Shown here piece after piece: positions 54,597 through 63,078 of a DNA stretch of 64,000 nt. Every line of letters begins with the position of its first letter. The stretch's first letter is position 1. A program made the position numbers and the translations under genes. Under the pieces are notes generated by a model. That model was not told the origin of the DNA and made no database searches. It saw only the letters and a list, made by a program, of their open reading frames with translations. The stretch covers positions 1 through 64,000 of the forward strand of contig NZ_NSGF01000008.1 of NCBI RefSeq assembly GCF_002294995.1, given 5' to 3'. Source of the stretch: Mesorhizobium sp. WSM3860 (GTDB taxonomy: Bacteria > Pseudomonadota > Alphaproteobacteria > Rhizobiales > Rhizobiaceae).

Positions 54597-54683
54597 ATGG
54601 CGAAGACGACGACCGACACCAAGCCTTCCGGCGCGAGCGCCCAAGCCAAGCCGTTGCCGAAGAGCGTCTCGGCGGACGGGTGA
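54597..54683 (+). CDS. 28-codon frame in phase with the XRE regulator (split N-terminus or leader)
   Basis: ATG 54597 has GAGGGG upstream and encodes a lysine-, alanine- and serine-rich 28-residue stretch (MAKTTTDTKPSGASAQAKP then LPKSVSADG) ending in TGA. The next in-phase start, GTG 54687, is three bases after that stop and opens the regulator. The peptide looks like the flexible tail that often precedes XRE-cupin proteins. Either one base change created the stop, or this is a leader that feeds reinitiation. Confidence 0.45.
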   Translation: MAKTTTDTKPSGASAQAKPLPKSVSADG

Positions 54684-54686
54684 ACC

Positions 54687-55328
54687 GTGCGAACCATCCG
54701 CGCGCCGCTGACGCAGAATCCGCACGCCGTCCGCGACACGCGCGAGAAAGTGCTGGAGGTGGCGATCGGCCATGAGGTGCGCGCATTCCGCAAGAAGCTC
54801 GGTATCACCGTCGCCGATCTCGCGGCCGCCACCGACATTTCGCTGGGCATGCTGTCGAAGATCGAGAACGGCATCACCTCGCCGTCGCTGACCACGCTGC
54901 AGGCGCTGTCGCGGGCGCTCGGGGTCCCGGTCACCGCTTTCTTCCGCCGCTTCGAGGAGGAGCGCGCCGCCGTCTTCGTCAAGGCCGGCGAAGGCGTCCA
55001 CGTCGAGCGGCGCGGCACGCGCGCCGGCCACCAGTACAATCTGCTCGGCCATATCGGCGCCAACACCAGCGGCGTGGTCGTCGAGCCCTATCTGATCACG
55101 CTGACCGAGGATTCCGACGTGTTCCCGACCTTCCAGCATGCGGGCATGGAGTTCCTCTATATGCTCGAGGGCGAGGTCGTGTACCGGCACGGCAGCAATC
55201 TCTATCCGATGAAGCCGGGCGACAGCCTGTTCTTCGACGCCGATGCGCCGCATGGGCCGGAAGAGCTGACACAGCTGCCGATGCGCTATCTCTCCATCAT
55301 CTGCTATCCGCAGAACAGCACGAGCTGA
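54687..55328 (+). CDS. XRE-family regulator with cupin domain
   Basis: The 213-residue protein has a Cro/C1 helix-turn-helix (about 25-85, with ITVADLAAATDISLGMLSKIENG and a following SLTTLQALSRALGV) and a cupin domain with FPTFQHAGMEFLYMLEGEV and MKPGDSLFFDADAPHGPEEL, where the histidines would bind a metal or ligand. It starts at GTG with no ribosome binding site of its own, just after an in-phase stop. Because sarcosine oxidase remnants follow immediately, it may once have controlled that operon. Confidence 0.85.
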   Translation: MRTIRAPLTQNPHAVRDTREKVLEVAIGHEVRAFRKKLGITVADLAAATDISLGMLSKIENGITSPSLTTLQALSRALGVPVTAFFRRFEEERAAVFVKAGEGVHVERRGTRAGHQYNLLGHIGANTSGVVVEPYLITLTEDSDVFPTFQHAGMEFLYMLEGEVVYRHGSNLYPMKPGDSLFFDADAPHGPEELTQLPMRYLSIICYPQNSTS

Positions 55329-55349
55329 CCGCCCGAACGCCGACCCTCG

Positions 55350-55535
55350 TTCAATGACGCATTCGTCGAGGGTTCGGACCTCGACCAGTGGATCGGGCTC
55401 GGGCTCGTCGAGCGCGGACGCGAGCGCATCGGCGAGATCGTGCGCGCGCATGATCCGCTGCGCGGCGAGGAGTACGATGTCGAGCTCTGCAATCCCGTCT
55501 TCTACGATCCGGACGGAGGGCGCCAGCGTGGCTGA
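55350..55535 (+). pseudogene. 3' remnant of sarcosine oxidase alpha subunit (soxA)
   Basis: Only about 60 C-terminal codons remain. The readable end WIGLGLVERGRERIGEIVRA and ELCNPVFYDPDGGRQRG matches the glycine-cleavage T-like tail of heterotetrameric sarcosine oxidase alpha subunits. The stop overlaps the soxG-type start by eight bases, as in intact operons. It begins in the same phase right after the XRE regulator stop, so a deletion has removed soxB, soxD and most of soxA. Confidence 0.6.
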
Positions 55536-56114
55536 GTTTTCCTGGGATACACGCAGTCCGCTTGAGCGCGCCCTGGTCGCCGCCCGTTATGGCGCGCCGG
55601 GCGAAGCCGGCGTGTCGCTGAACGAGATCCGCAATTTCGACCTCGTCCAGGTGATGGCGCGGCGCGGCAAGGCGGCCGAGACGGTCAACGCCGAAGCGCG
55701 CCTTCGCGGCGACGCGACGCTGATCTGGTCAGGACCGGACCAGTTCCTCGTGCTGTCGAATGGCGGCAAGCATACGATCGAGACGCTTGCCCCGGTGTTG
55801 CCGGTTCGGCCTCGCTCTCCGATCAATCGCATGCGCGAGCGCTGATCAGCATTTTCGGCGCCAAAGCGCGCACGATGCTGGCCAAGCTGTCGTCCATCGA
55901 CCTGCACCGCGATGTGTTCCCCATCGGCACGGCAGCCGCCACCTCGATCGACCATACCAGCGTGACGCTCTGGCGCGGCAAGGACCGGCAAGACCGCCAG
56001 GCCGTGTTCAACCTCCTGGTATTCGCAACCTTCGCCGAGAGCCTGTGGCACACGATGCTCGACTCGGCCGCGGGGTATGGCGCGACGATCGCGCATTCCG
56101 GGGAATTGGCGTAG
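55528..56114 (+). pseudogene. Frameshifted sarcosine oxidase gamma subunit (soxG)
   Basis: The gamma-subunit sequence is split over two frames. From GTG 55528 one frame reads SPLERALVAARYG through WSGPDQFLVLS and LAPV. From about 55794 a second frame reads GVAGSASLSDQSHARALISI, LSSIDLHRDVFP and FATFAESLWHTMLDSAAGYG to the stop at 56114. The break coincides with a run of four C bases (55790-55793); one additional C would restore a single frame. In the present sequence the first frame ends at 55845. It could also be a sequencing error, but the missing upstream sox genes make decay more likely. Confidence 0.65.
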
Positions 56115-56163
56115 GCGCCTCGCCGAGCGCGTCGCGGCGGCGAGAGGCGTTCTTTCGATGCGC

Positions 56164-56199
56164 ATCATCCGCCGCAGGCTTTCGCCGGCGGCGGATGAT
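56164..56199. terminator. Bidirectional hairpin between convergent units
   Basis: ATCATCCGCCGC (56164-56175) pairs exactly with GCGGCGGATGAT (56188-56199) around a twelve-base loop. A second hairpin, CGCCTCGCCG against CGGCGAGAGGCG and followed by TTCTTTC, lies just upstream at 56117-56157. Together they probably end transcription from both the sox remnants and the RND operon. Confidence 0.55.
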
Positions 56200-56215
56200 T
56201 TGAGGTGCCACCTTC

Positions 56216-59200
56216 TTATTCCGCAGCCAGCGCCAACTGCGGTCTTTCGATGCCTTCGACCTGTTCCGGCTCCGGCGCCTGCTCGTCGGTCTTGGCCTTC
56301 TTGGGCTCGCGGCCGAAGAACAGGGCATAGCCCGCCGGCAGCACCAGGATGGTGAGCACGGTGGCGACGAGAATGCCGCCCATCATGGCGTAGGCCAGCG
56401 GCCCCCAGAACACGGCGCGCGAGATCGGGATCAACGCAAGCACCGCGGTCAGCGCCGTCAGCATGATCGGGCGGAAGCGGCGCACGGCAGCGCCGACGAT
56501 CGCTTCCGATCGATCCATTCCCGCGGCGATATCCTGGTCGATCTGGTCGACCAGGATGATCGAGTTTCGCATGATGATGCCGAGCAGCGCGATGACGCCA
56601 AGGATGGCGACAAAGCCGAACGGCGCGCCGCTGATCAGAAGGGCTGCCGCGGCGCCGATGATGCCCAGCGGACCGGTGGCCAGCACCAGCATCGACTTGC
56701 CGAAATGCTGCAGCTGGACCATCAGCAAGATGACGATGACGGCCAGCATGATCGGTGCCTTGGCCGCGATCGAGGCCTGGCTTTCGGCCGAGTCCTCGGC
56801 GCCGCCCTGGATCTCGATCTTGTAGCCGGGGGCAAGGCCGGCGCGCAGGTCCTTCATGTCATTGTACATCCTGGTGACGACGTCGTTCGACTGCACGCCA
56901 TCCGGCAGCGTGGCGCGCACGCTGATGGTCGGCAGACGGTCGCGCCGCCACTCGATGCCCTGCTCCATCACGGGCACCACTTTCGCCACCTGGGACAGCG
57001 GCACGGAGCCGCCGAAGTCGGTCGGGATATAGACGGAATCGACCGAGGAAAGCAGATGACGGGTCGCCTCCGGCTCGCGGGCGACGATCGAGACCGTCTC
57101 TTCGCCGTCGCGGAAATCATCGAGCGGCGCACCGGACATCGTTGCCTGCAGCATCTGGCGAATGCGCTGCGATGTGACGCCTAGTGCCCGGGCTCGGTCC
57201 TGGTCGATCACCAGCTTCATCGCCGGCACCGGCTCCAGCCAGTCGTCATGGACGGCGCCGAGCAGCGGGTTTGCTTCGAACCTTGCCTTCACCTCGTCGG
57301 CGATGCGGCGCACCTCCTGGCGATCCGGACCCATTACGCGCATTTGCACCGGCCAGCCGGTCGGCGGACCGAGGAACAAACGATCGACCTTGGCGCGGAT
57401 CGACGGGAAGTCCTTGGCGAGGATACCTCGCATCTTGACGATCAGCCGCTCGCGCGCCGGCTCATCCTTGGCCATCACCAGAAGCTGGGCGAAGTTCGGA
57501 TTGCGAAGCTGCTGGTCGAGCGGCAGGAAGAAGCGCGGGGCGCCCTCGCCGATATAGGTGGCGATGAAGCGCTTGTCCTGGTCGTCCATCATCTTCGCTT
57601 CGAGCGCCTTGGCTTGGTTCTCGACCTCCTTGATAGAGGTACCTTCCGGCAGCCAGAGATCGACCAGGATTTCCGGACGTGACGACTGCGGGAAGAAGTT
57701 CTGCGGGATGAACTGGAAGGCCCAGAGGCTGGTGCCGAAAGTGACCAGCGTCATCGCCAGCACGATGATGCGGTGGCGCACGGCCCAGGTGACTGTCGCG
57801 CGCAGCCGCCGGTAGAAGCCGGTGTCGAAGACGTCGTGGTGTGTGCCGGCGTGCTTGCGCTGCTTCAGGATCATGTAGCCCAGCCACGGCGTGAAATAGA
57901 CCGCGACGAACCACGACACGACCAGTGCGATGCCGACGACATAGAACAGCGTGCGCACATACTCGCCCGCAGTGGAGGCCGCGAAGCCGACCGGGATAAA
58001 GCCGGCGGTGGTGATCAGCGTGCCGGTCAGCATCGGGAAGGCGGTCGAAGAATAGGCGAAGCTCGCCGCCTCGATCTTGACCAGCCCCTCCTCCAGCTTT
58101 CGTTCCATCATCTCGACGACGATCATGGCGTCGTCGACCAGCAGACCGAGGGCGATGATCAGCGCGCCGAGCGAGATGCGCTGCAGATCGATGCCGATCT
58201 CGTACATGATGGCGAAGGTGGCGGCTAGAACCAGCGGAATGGCGATCGCGATCACCAGGCCGGAGCGCCAGCCGATCGACAGGAACGAGACGACGAGCAC
58301 GATAAGCAGCGCTTCGCCGAGCGCCTCCATGAACTCGTTGACGGCATCCTTGACCACTTCGGGCTGGTCGGAAATCTGGTCGACCGCAACGCCATAGGGC
58401 AGACCTTCCTCGAAGCGCTTGTAGGTGGCCTCGACATCCTTGCCGACGTCCCTGACATTGAAGCCCTTGGCCATGACGACGCCGACCTGGACGCTTTCGT
58501 GGCCATTGAAGCGGTACTTGCGCTCATAAGGGTCCTCGAGGCCAGAAGAGACCGTGGCGATGTCGCCAAGACGCGTCACCTGATTGCCGGCGCGCAGCCT
58601 CAGCTCGCGGATATCGGCGGCCTTGGTGACGTCGCCCTCGACCGAGATGCGAACCGAGCGCAGGCCGGTATCGACCGAGCCCGCCGGATCGACGGCGTTC
58701 TGCCCTTTTACGGCATTCTGCAGGTCAAGGACGGTCAGGCCGCGCTCGGCAAGCGCCTTGGAGGAGACATCGATATAGATCTTCTCGGGCTGGTCGCCGA
58801 TGATGACGGCCTTTTCGACGCCCGGCGTCGCCAGCAGCATGTCGCGCGCCTGAATGGCGAATTTCTTCAGCTCGGGATAGGTGAAGCCGTCGCCGCTGAT
58901 CGAATGCAGCGTGATGAAGGTGTCGCCGAACTCGTCGTTGAAATAGGGGCCGAGCAGGCCCTGCGGGAGCTCGTTGGCGATATCGCCGACCTTCTTGCGC
59001 ACTTGGTAGAAGGCATCCTTCACCTCCTCGGCGTTGGTGTCGCCCTTCACTTGGAGCGTGATGATGGCGCTGCCGGCGCGGGTGTAGGAGCGGACAAAGT
59101 CGAGATGCGGCGTCTCCTGCAGCTTGCGCTCGATCTTGTTGACGACTTGGTCTTCCATGTCCTGGATCGAGGCGCCCGGCCAGACTGCCTGCACGACCAT

Positions 59201-59365
59201 GACGCGGAAGGTGAAGTCAGGGTCTTCCTTCTGGCCCATGCGCATCAGCCCGAGCGCGCCGGCCACGATGATCAGGCCGAACAGGAAGCGCGCGATGCTC
59301 GGATGCCCGATCGCCCAGCGCGAGAGGTTGAAGGGCTGCTTTTCAGTGCTGCTGTCCGTGGTCAT
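56216..59365 (-). CDS. RND efflux permease (second pump)
   Basis: The 1049-residue pump has an N-terminal membrane helix (ARFLFGLIIVAGALGLMRMG), two large periplasmic loops and twelve membrane segments. Its proton-relay region is ALGLLVDDAMIVVEMMERKL, and the second half carries IIMRNSIILVDQIDQDIAAG. It is of a different branch from the HAE1 pump at 32446, closer to the group found with lipoprotein adaptors. ATG 59365 opens MTTDSSTEKQPFNLSRWAI, whereas the longer frame adds arginine-rich residues with no membrane or signal character. Confidence 0.94.
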   Translation of the reverse strand: MTTDSSTEKQPFNLSRWAIGHPSIARFLFGLIIVAGALGLMRMGQKEDPDFTFRVMVVQAVWPGASIQDMEDQVVNKIERKLQETPHLDFVRSYTRAGSAIITLQVKGDTNAEEVKDAFYQVRKKVGDIANELPQGLLGPYFNDEFGDTFITLHSISGDGFTYPELKKFAIQARDMLLATPGVEKAVIIGDQPEKIYIDVSSKALAERGLTVLDLQNAVKGQNAVDPAGSVDTGLRSVRISVEGDVTKAADIRELRLRAGNQVTRLGDIATVSSGLEDPYERKYRFNGHESVQVGVVMAKGFNVRDVGKDVEATYKRFEEGLPYGVAVDQISDQPEVVKDAVNEFMEALGEALLIVLVVSFLSIGWRSGLVIAIAIPLVLAATFAIMYEIGIDLQRISLGALIIALGLLVDDAMIVVEMMERKLEEGLVKIEAASFAYSSTAFPMLTGTLITTAGFIPVGFAASTAGEYVRTLFYVVGIALVVSWFVAVYFTPWLGYMILKQRKHAGTHHDVFDTGFYRRLRATVTWAVRHRIIVLAMTLVTFGTSLWAFQFIPQNFFPQSSRPEILVDLWLPEGTSIKEVENQAKALEAKMMDDQDKRFIATYIGEGAPRFFLPLDQQLRNPNFAQLLVMAKDEPARERLIVKMRGILAKDFPSIRAKVDRLFLGPPTGWPVQMRVMGPDRQEVRRIADEVKARFEANPLLGAVHDDWLEPVPAMKLVIDQDRARALGVTSQRIRQMLQATMSGAPLDDFRDGEETVSIVAREPEATRHLLSSVDSVYIPTDFGGSVPLSQVAKVVPVMEQGIEWRRDRLPTISVRATLPDGVQSNDVVTRMYNDMKDLRAGLAPGYKIEIQGGAEDSAESQASIAAKAPIMLAVIVILLMVQLQHFGKSMLVLATGPLGIIGAAAALLISGAPFGFVAILGVIALLGIIMRNSIILVDQIDQDIAAGMDRSEAIVGAAVRRFRPIMLTALTAVLALIPISRAVFWGPLAYAMMGGILVATVLTILVLPAGYALFFGREPKKAKTDEQAPEPEQVEGIERPQLALAAE

Positions 59366-59608
59366 GGCGCAGGTCCAGTCCAATTGGCGGCAAGGCAGCT
59401 TGCCTTGCGGCTCATGAGTTCTCGGTGGGCTTCCGGGCGGCGAGCACCTCAAGCGGAGAGAGACTCGCAATCGCGCTCGACGCGGCCGTGGAGCGGGGGA
59501 TACCAATGCCGCGCCTCGTCGATCGGGCGATTTCGCCGCCCGGAACCCATGCCCTCCCCGGCTCGCGGCTCGCGCAGCGAGGTCGGGAAAGGCGTTCGTT
59601 ACGCCTGG

Positions 59609-60775
59609 TTAGCGCAGGCTGCTGGTGGCGGCGATGTCATCCTCCGCCGAGGCGGACTGCTGGGCGGCATCGCCGGAAAGCTTCACTTTCAGATTGTCGG
59701 TCATGAACTGTGTGCCTGCGGCCACCACCACGTCGCCCTGCTTCAGGCCTTCGGCAACGGCAACGCCGTCGGCGGTGAAGTTCGCCACCTTGATCGGGCG
59801 CGGATGCACCGTGTCGGAAGCACGGTCGACCGTCCATACGATGTGCTTGCCGTCCTTCTCAGCCATCGCGGTCAGCGGGATAGACACCAGCTGCGCCTTG
59901 CTGCCGACGGTTGCCGCGACATTGGCGGTCATGCCGAGCAGCACCCGAGGATCGTTGGGCAGCGACACCCGGACCGCGAAGGTGCGCGACTGCGGATCGG
60001 CGCTGCCGGCCACCTCGCGGACCTTGCCGTCAAGCGTCAGCGCCTCGTCGGACCAGAAGCTCGCCTTGACCTCCTTGCCCGGCCGGAAGCCCGCGATGTC
60101 CATTTCCGGCACCGCGATCAGCACTTCCTTCTCGCCGTCGACGGCAACCGTCATGACCGGCGTGCCGGCCCCCACTACCTGACCGATATCGGCCGAGATG
60201 GCGGTGACGATGCCGGCCTTGCTGGCCTTGAGATCGGTGTAATGGACCTGGTTCTGCGCCTGGGCCAGGGTCGAACGGGCGGCATCGCGCGTCGCCACGG
60301 CCTGATCATAGCTCAGAACGGCCTGATCGAGCTGCGACTTAGGCGCGAAGTTCTTGGCATAGAGCTGCTCGGCGCGCTTCCTGGCGAGATCGACGGTCTC
60401 GACCTGCCGCTCGGCGGCGTCGAGGTTCGCCTCAGCGCTCTTCACCGAAAGCTCGTAGTCGGAAGGGTCGACGCGGGCGAGCACGTCGCCCTCGTTCACA
60501 TGCTGGCCGATGTCGACGAGACGCTCGGTGACCTTGCCGGCGATGCGGAAGCCGAGATTCATCTCGGTGCGGGCGCGCACCGAACCGGAATAGTCGAGCT
60601 GGCGCGTGGTCTCGGCCTCGCCGATCTCGACGACCTTCACCGGACGGACGGCTTCCTGGACGACCGCTGCCTTCTCCTGGCTGCAGCCGGCAAGCCCGAG
60701 CGCCGCGACAACGACGCCGACGACTGGGAGGCCCGCGGCCGGCAGCCTGCGGAGGATGGAACTGGACAAAGACAC
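59609..60775 (-). CDS. Efflux membrane fusion lipoprotein (second pump)
   Basis: The 388-residue adaptor has a lipoprotein signal ending LGLAGC, where the cysteine would be lipidated. The lipoyl halves are LGFRIAGKVTERLVDIGQHV and TDLKASKAGIVTAISADIGQ, separated by an alpha-hairpin, then a beta-barrel and a membrane-proximal domain. It starts at GTG 60775, 55 bases after the TetR gene. A 243-base gap without a recognisable gene separates it from the pump gene. Confidence 0.92.
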   Translation of the reverse strand: MSLSSSILRRLPAAGLPVVGVVVAALGLAGCSQEKAAVVQEAVRPVKVVEIGEAETTRQLDYSGSVRARTEMNLGFRIAGKVTERLVDIGQHVNEGDVLARVDPSDYELSVKSAEANLDAAERQVETVDLARKRAEQLYAKNFAPKSQLDQAVLSYDQAVATRDAARSTLAQAQNQVHYTDLKASKAGIVTAISADIGQVVGAGTPVMTVAVDGEKEVLIAVPEMDIAGFRPGKEVKASFWSDEALTLDGKVREVAGSADPQSRTFAVRVSLPNDPRVLLGMTANVAATVGSKAQLVSIPLTAMAEKDGKHIVWTVDRASDTVHPRPIKVANFTADGVAVAEGLKQGDVVVAAGTQFMTDNLKVKLSGDAAQQSASAEDDIAATSSLR

Positions 60776-60830
60776 CTTAGCACTCCCGAACTGGAGATAA
60801 ACGTGGACCGGCGACCCGGCGGGGCAGCGG

Positions 60831-61436
60831 CTATTTCAAGGCTCTGATTGCGTAGTCGATGAGATCGTCCGGCATTGCCCGGTTGGTCTTGGCAAGGCAC
60901 TGCGCGACCATCTGCGGATGGCACAGGATGATGGTGGAAGCGCCGAAACAGCGCGAGGCGATCACCGGGTCCTGCTTCCTGAACTCGCCGGCCTCTATGC
61001 CGTCGCGGATGACGTCGGCGAGCAGGTCGTGGATGCGGTCGACATGCTTGTCGATGACGCCCCAGTCACGCTCGAGCGCGACGATCACCATCTCATGCAC
61101 CTTCTGGTCGTCGAGCATGACTTCCAGCGTCATCTTGTACTGGGCGTGCACGTAGCGGCGCAGCCGCTCCTCGGCGCTGATCGGCAGGCGCGAAATCTCG
61201 TAGGCCATCGCGTAGCTGGCGCCGAGCATGCGGCCGCAGACCGCCTGGTGGATTTCGACCTTGGAGGCGAAGAAGCGGTAGATGTTGGCCGGGGACATGC
61301 CGAGCTCGCGGGCAATGTCGGCAACGTTGGTCTTGCCGTAGCCGTAGTGCCGGAACAGGCGCTCGGCACAGTCGAGAATGCGCGTCACATTCTCCTGTCT
61401 GGCGGGGTCGGCCACGATGTTGGCGGCTTCTGACAT
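60831..61436 (-). CDS. TetR-family regulator of the second efflux operon
   Basis: A 201-residue regulator with a helix-turn-helix (about 15-62: ILDCAERLFRHYGYGKTNVA then MSPANIYRFFASK) and a helical ligand domain. It is the first gene of the operon, followed by the adaptor and the pump, and a 22-base palindrome lies 20 bases before its start. ATG 61436 is chosen; a TTG 21 codons upstream would put that palindrome inside the gene. Confidence 0.9.
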   Translation of the reverse strand: MSEAANIVADPARQENVTRILDCAERLFRHYGYGKTNVADIARELGMSPANIYRFFASKVEIHQAVCGRMLGASYAMAYEISRLPISAEERLRRYVHAQYKMTLEVMLDDQKVHEMVIVALERDWGVIDKHVDRIHDLLADVIRDGIEAGEFRKQDPVIASRCFGASTIILCHPQMVAQCLAKTNRAMPDDLIDYAIRALK

Positions 61437-61455
61437 GGTGCTTTCGCTTGATGAG

Positions 61456-61477
61456 TGACGAATTTCAATTTTCGTCA
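61456..61477. promoter_or_regulatory. Putative TetR autoregulatory operator (TGACGAA-N8-TTCGTCA)
   Basis: A perfect seven-base inverted repeat with an eight-base AT-rich spacer lies just before the TetR start codon. Its size and place fit a TetR dimer that represses its own operon, including the pump. Confidence 0.65.
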
Positions 61478-61607
61478 GTCGTAAATCGAAAGCAGCCAAG
61501 AGTCAACGGGGAATCGACGTACGCGTATACTTGGTGACAGATGGTGACAGTTGCGAGAGTTTGGCTGGGTGACGAGGATGCTAACTTCTGGCGTAGCGAT
61601 CCTTCGC

Positions 61608-61738
61608 ACCCCCCTCTGTCCTGCCGGACATCTCCCCCGCAAGGGGCCCGCAAGGGGGAGATTGGCAGCTCCGTCGCCGACGCCTTTTCTGCGATGTCAG
61701 CGATTGGCGAAAGCCTGCACGACATCTGATCTCCCCCC
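61608..61738. repeat. Left part of palindromic repeat interrupted by the IS
   Basis: This is a copy of the 9130-type element: the outer arm (CCCCCCTCTGTCCTGCCGG type) is followed by CTCCCCC/GGGGGAG hairpin parts and a spacer. It runs to ATCTCCCCC, where the insertion sequence begins. The other arm is at 63008-63050. Confidence 0.8.
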
Positions 61739-63007
61739 TGTATGGACTGGGACATCGCGAACAGGTGTGCGAAGACATCGCGAACAGTTTCCCATGCTAT
61801 CGGCGGATCGTATTGAGGTCGATGGTCTGGATTTTCTGGTGCCGGAAGTAGGCATCGAAGACGCCGTCGGCCTCGGTCGGTCTGAAGGCGACGGTCTTTC
61901 CGGCAAAGGCATTGCAGATCTTGAAGGCGCGTCCGAACAAGGAGGTGGCACCCTTCTGCTGGATTTTGCGCAAGTTGTCGCCGACGGCGTATTCGAAAGG
62001 CGCAACGGTCTCGCAGAAGTCGCGGCCGGAAGCCCGGTAGCGATCGAATGGCACGGCGCCGCCGATGCCCTGGTGCGGACGCCTGGTGTTGTAGAGGTGA
62101 CGCCAGCGGTCGAAGACATGCTGGGCCTGCTGGAGGCTCTCGAAGGGCGGCCCCTGAAGCGCCTCGGCCTTGAGGGTGCGATGGAAGCGTTCCTCCTTGC
62201 CGAGCGTCTGGGGATGGCATGGCCTGGAATGACCGACGCTCACGCCGATCTCGATCAGCCAGACACCAAGTGCGGTGAAATTGTTGCGCCCGCCATCGCC
62301 CCAGGGTGGGCCGTTGTCGGTCGCAATGCGCCACGGCAGGCCATAGCGCCGGAAGGCGGCAATCAGCCGTGTCTTGACGGTCTCGGTCGTCTGGTCGGCG
62401 CAGGCTTCCAGCACCAGCGAGAAGCGCGAATGATCGTCGAGCACGGTGAGCGGATGCAGCCGCCCTTGGCGCAGAGGCACATGGCCCTTGAAGTCCATCT
62501 GCCACAGATCGTTGGGAGCTTCGTGCTCGAAGCGGATGAAGGGCTGGGCGCCGCCGCCATGCAGGCCCAGCTCGACACCATTGCGGCGCAGGATGTCGGT
62601 CACTGTCGAAGGCGCAATGCCGCCTACGCCATCGCGCGCGAGAACGCCGGCGATCTTGCGACCGCCCCAGGCCGGATGATCCTTGCGCAGCGACACAACC
62701 GCTGCTTCCAGCTCCGGCGGACTGCGCCGCGGGCTCGACCGCGGCCGCCGCGAACGCGCCGCGAGCCCACCGTCGCCTTCCGCCCGGAAGCGCGCCAGCA
62801 GCTTGTGCCCGCACGTTCGCCCGATCCCGAAGCGACGGCACAACGCGCTCACATTGGCGTCCGGCGCAAGCGCCAATCTGACAAACTCTTCCTTCTGGCT
62901 CATCACGCTTCTGGCCTCGAATGGCACCCCGAACCTCCCCGCGCAAAACGCACGAAACTGTTCGCGATGTCTTCGCACACCTGTTCGCGATGTCCCCAGT
63001 CCATACA
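61739..63007. mobile_element. IS481-type insertion sequence, 1269 bp
   Basis: The element is bounded by inverted repeats at 61739-61791 and 62954-63007 that begin TGTATGGACTGGG and end in ACAGTTTC. They match at 53 positions, with one extra G in the right copy. Each contains a direct repeat of ACATCGCGAACAG, probably transposase binding sites. It holds one intact transposase gene. The flanks are C-runs, so a short (about 5-base) CCCCC target duplication is likely but cannot be proven. Confidence 0.88.
61797..62903 (-). CDS. IS481-family transposase
   Basis: The 368-residue protein has an N-terminal helix-turn-helix (EEFVRLALAPDANVSALCRR then FGIG) and an rve-type catalytic core with DDE residues in WQMDFKGHV, ATDNGPPW and LGKEERFHRTLK. 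No frameshift or stop is seen, so it may be active. ATG 62903 is used; the open frame upstream runs through the inverted repeat. Confidence 0.9.
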   Translation of the reverse strand: MSQKEEFVRLALAPDANVSALCRRFGIGRTCGHKLLARFRAEGDGGLAARSRRPRSSPRRSPPELEAAVVSLRKDHPAWGGRKIAGVLARDGVGGIAPSTVTDILRRNGVELGLHGGGAQPFIRFEHEAPNDLWQMDFKGHVPLRQGRLHPLTVLDDHSRFSLVLEACADQTTETVKTRLIAAFRRYGLPWRIATDNGPPWGDGGRNNFTALGVWLIEIGVSVGHSRPCHPQTLGKEERFHRTLKAEALQGPPFESLQQAQHVFDRWRHLYNTRRPHQGIGGAVPFDRYRASGRDFCETVAPFEYAVGDNLRKIQQKGATSLFGRAFKICNAFAGKTVAFRPTEADGVFDAYFRHQKIQTIDLNTIRR

Positions 63008-63050
63008 CCCCCTTGCGGGGGAGATGGCCGGCAGGCCAGAGGGGGGTGGG
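63008..63050. repeat. Right part of the interrupted palindromic repeat
   Basis: The sequence resumes CCCCCTTGCGGGGGAGAT and continues with GGCCGGCAGGCCAGAGGGGGG, the imperfect inverse of the left outer arm. Removing the IS restores a CTCCCCC-TTGC-GGGGGAG hairpin. Confidence 0.75.
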
Positions 63051-63078
63051 CGGGAACTCGACCTAACGCATATTGGTG

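Noticed and set aside
58499..60847. A 782-codon open frame on the plus strand opposite the second efflux operon
   Set aside because: It runs across both the pump and adaptor genes in antisense and shows only the arginine, glycine and histidine bias of a GC-rich shadow frame.
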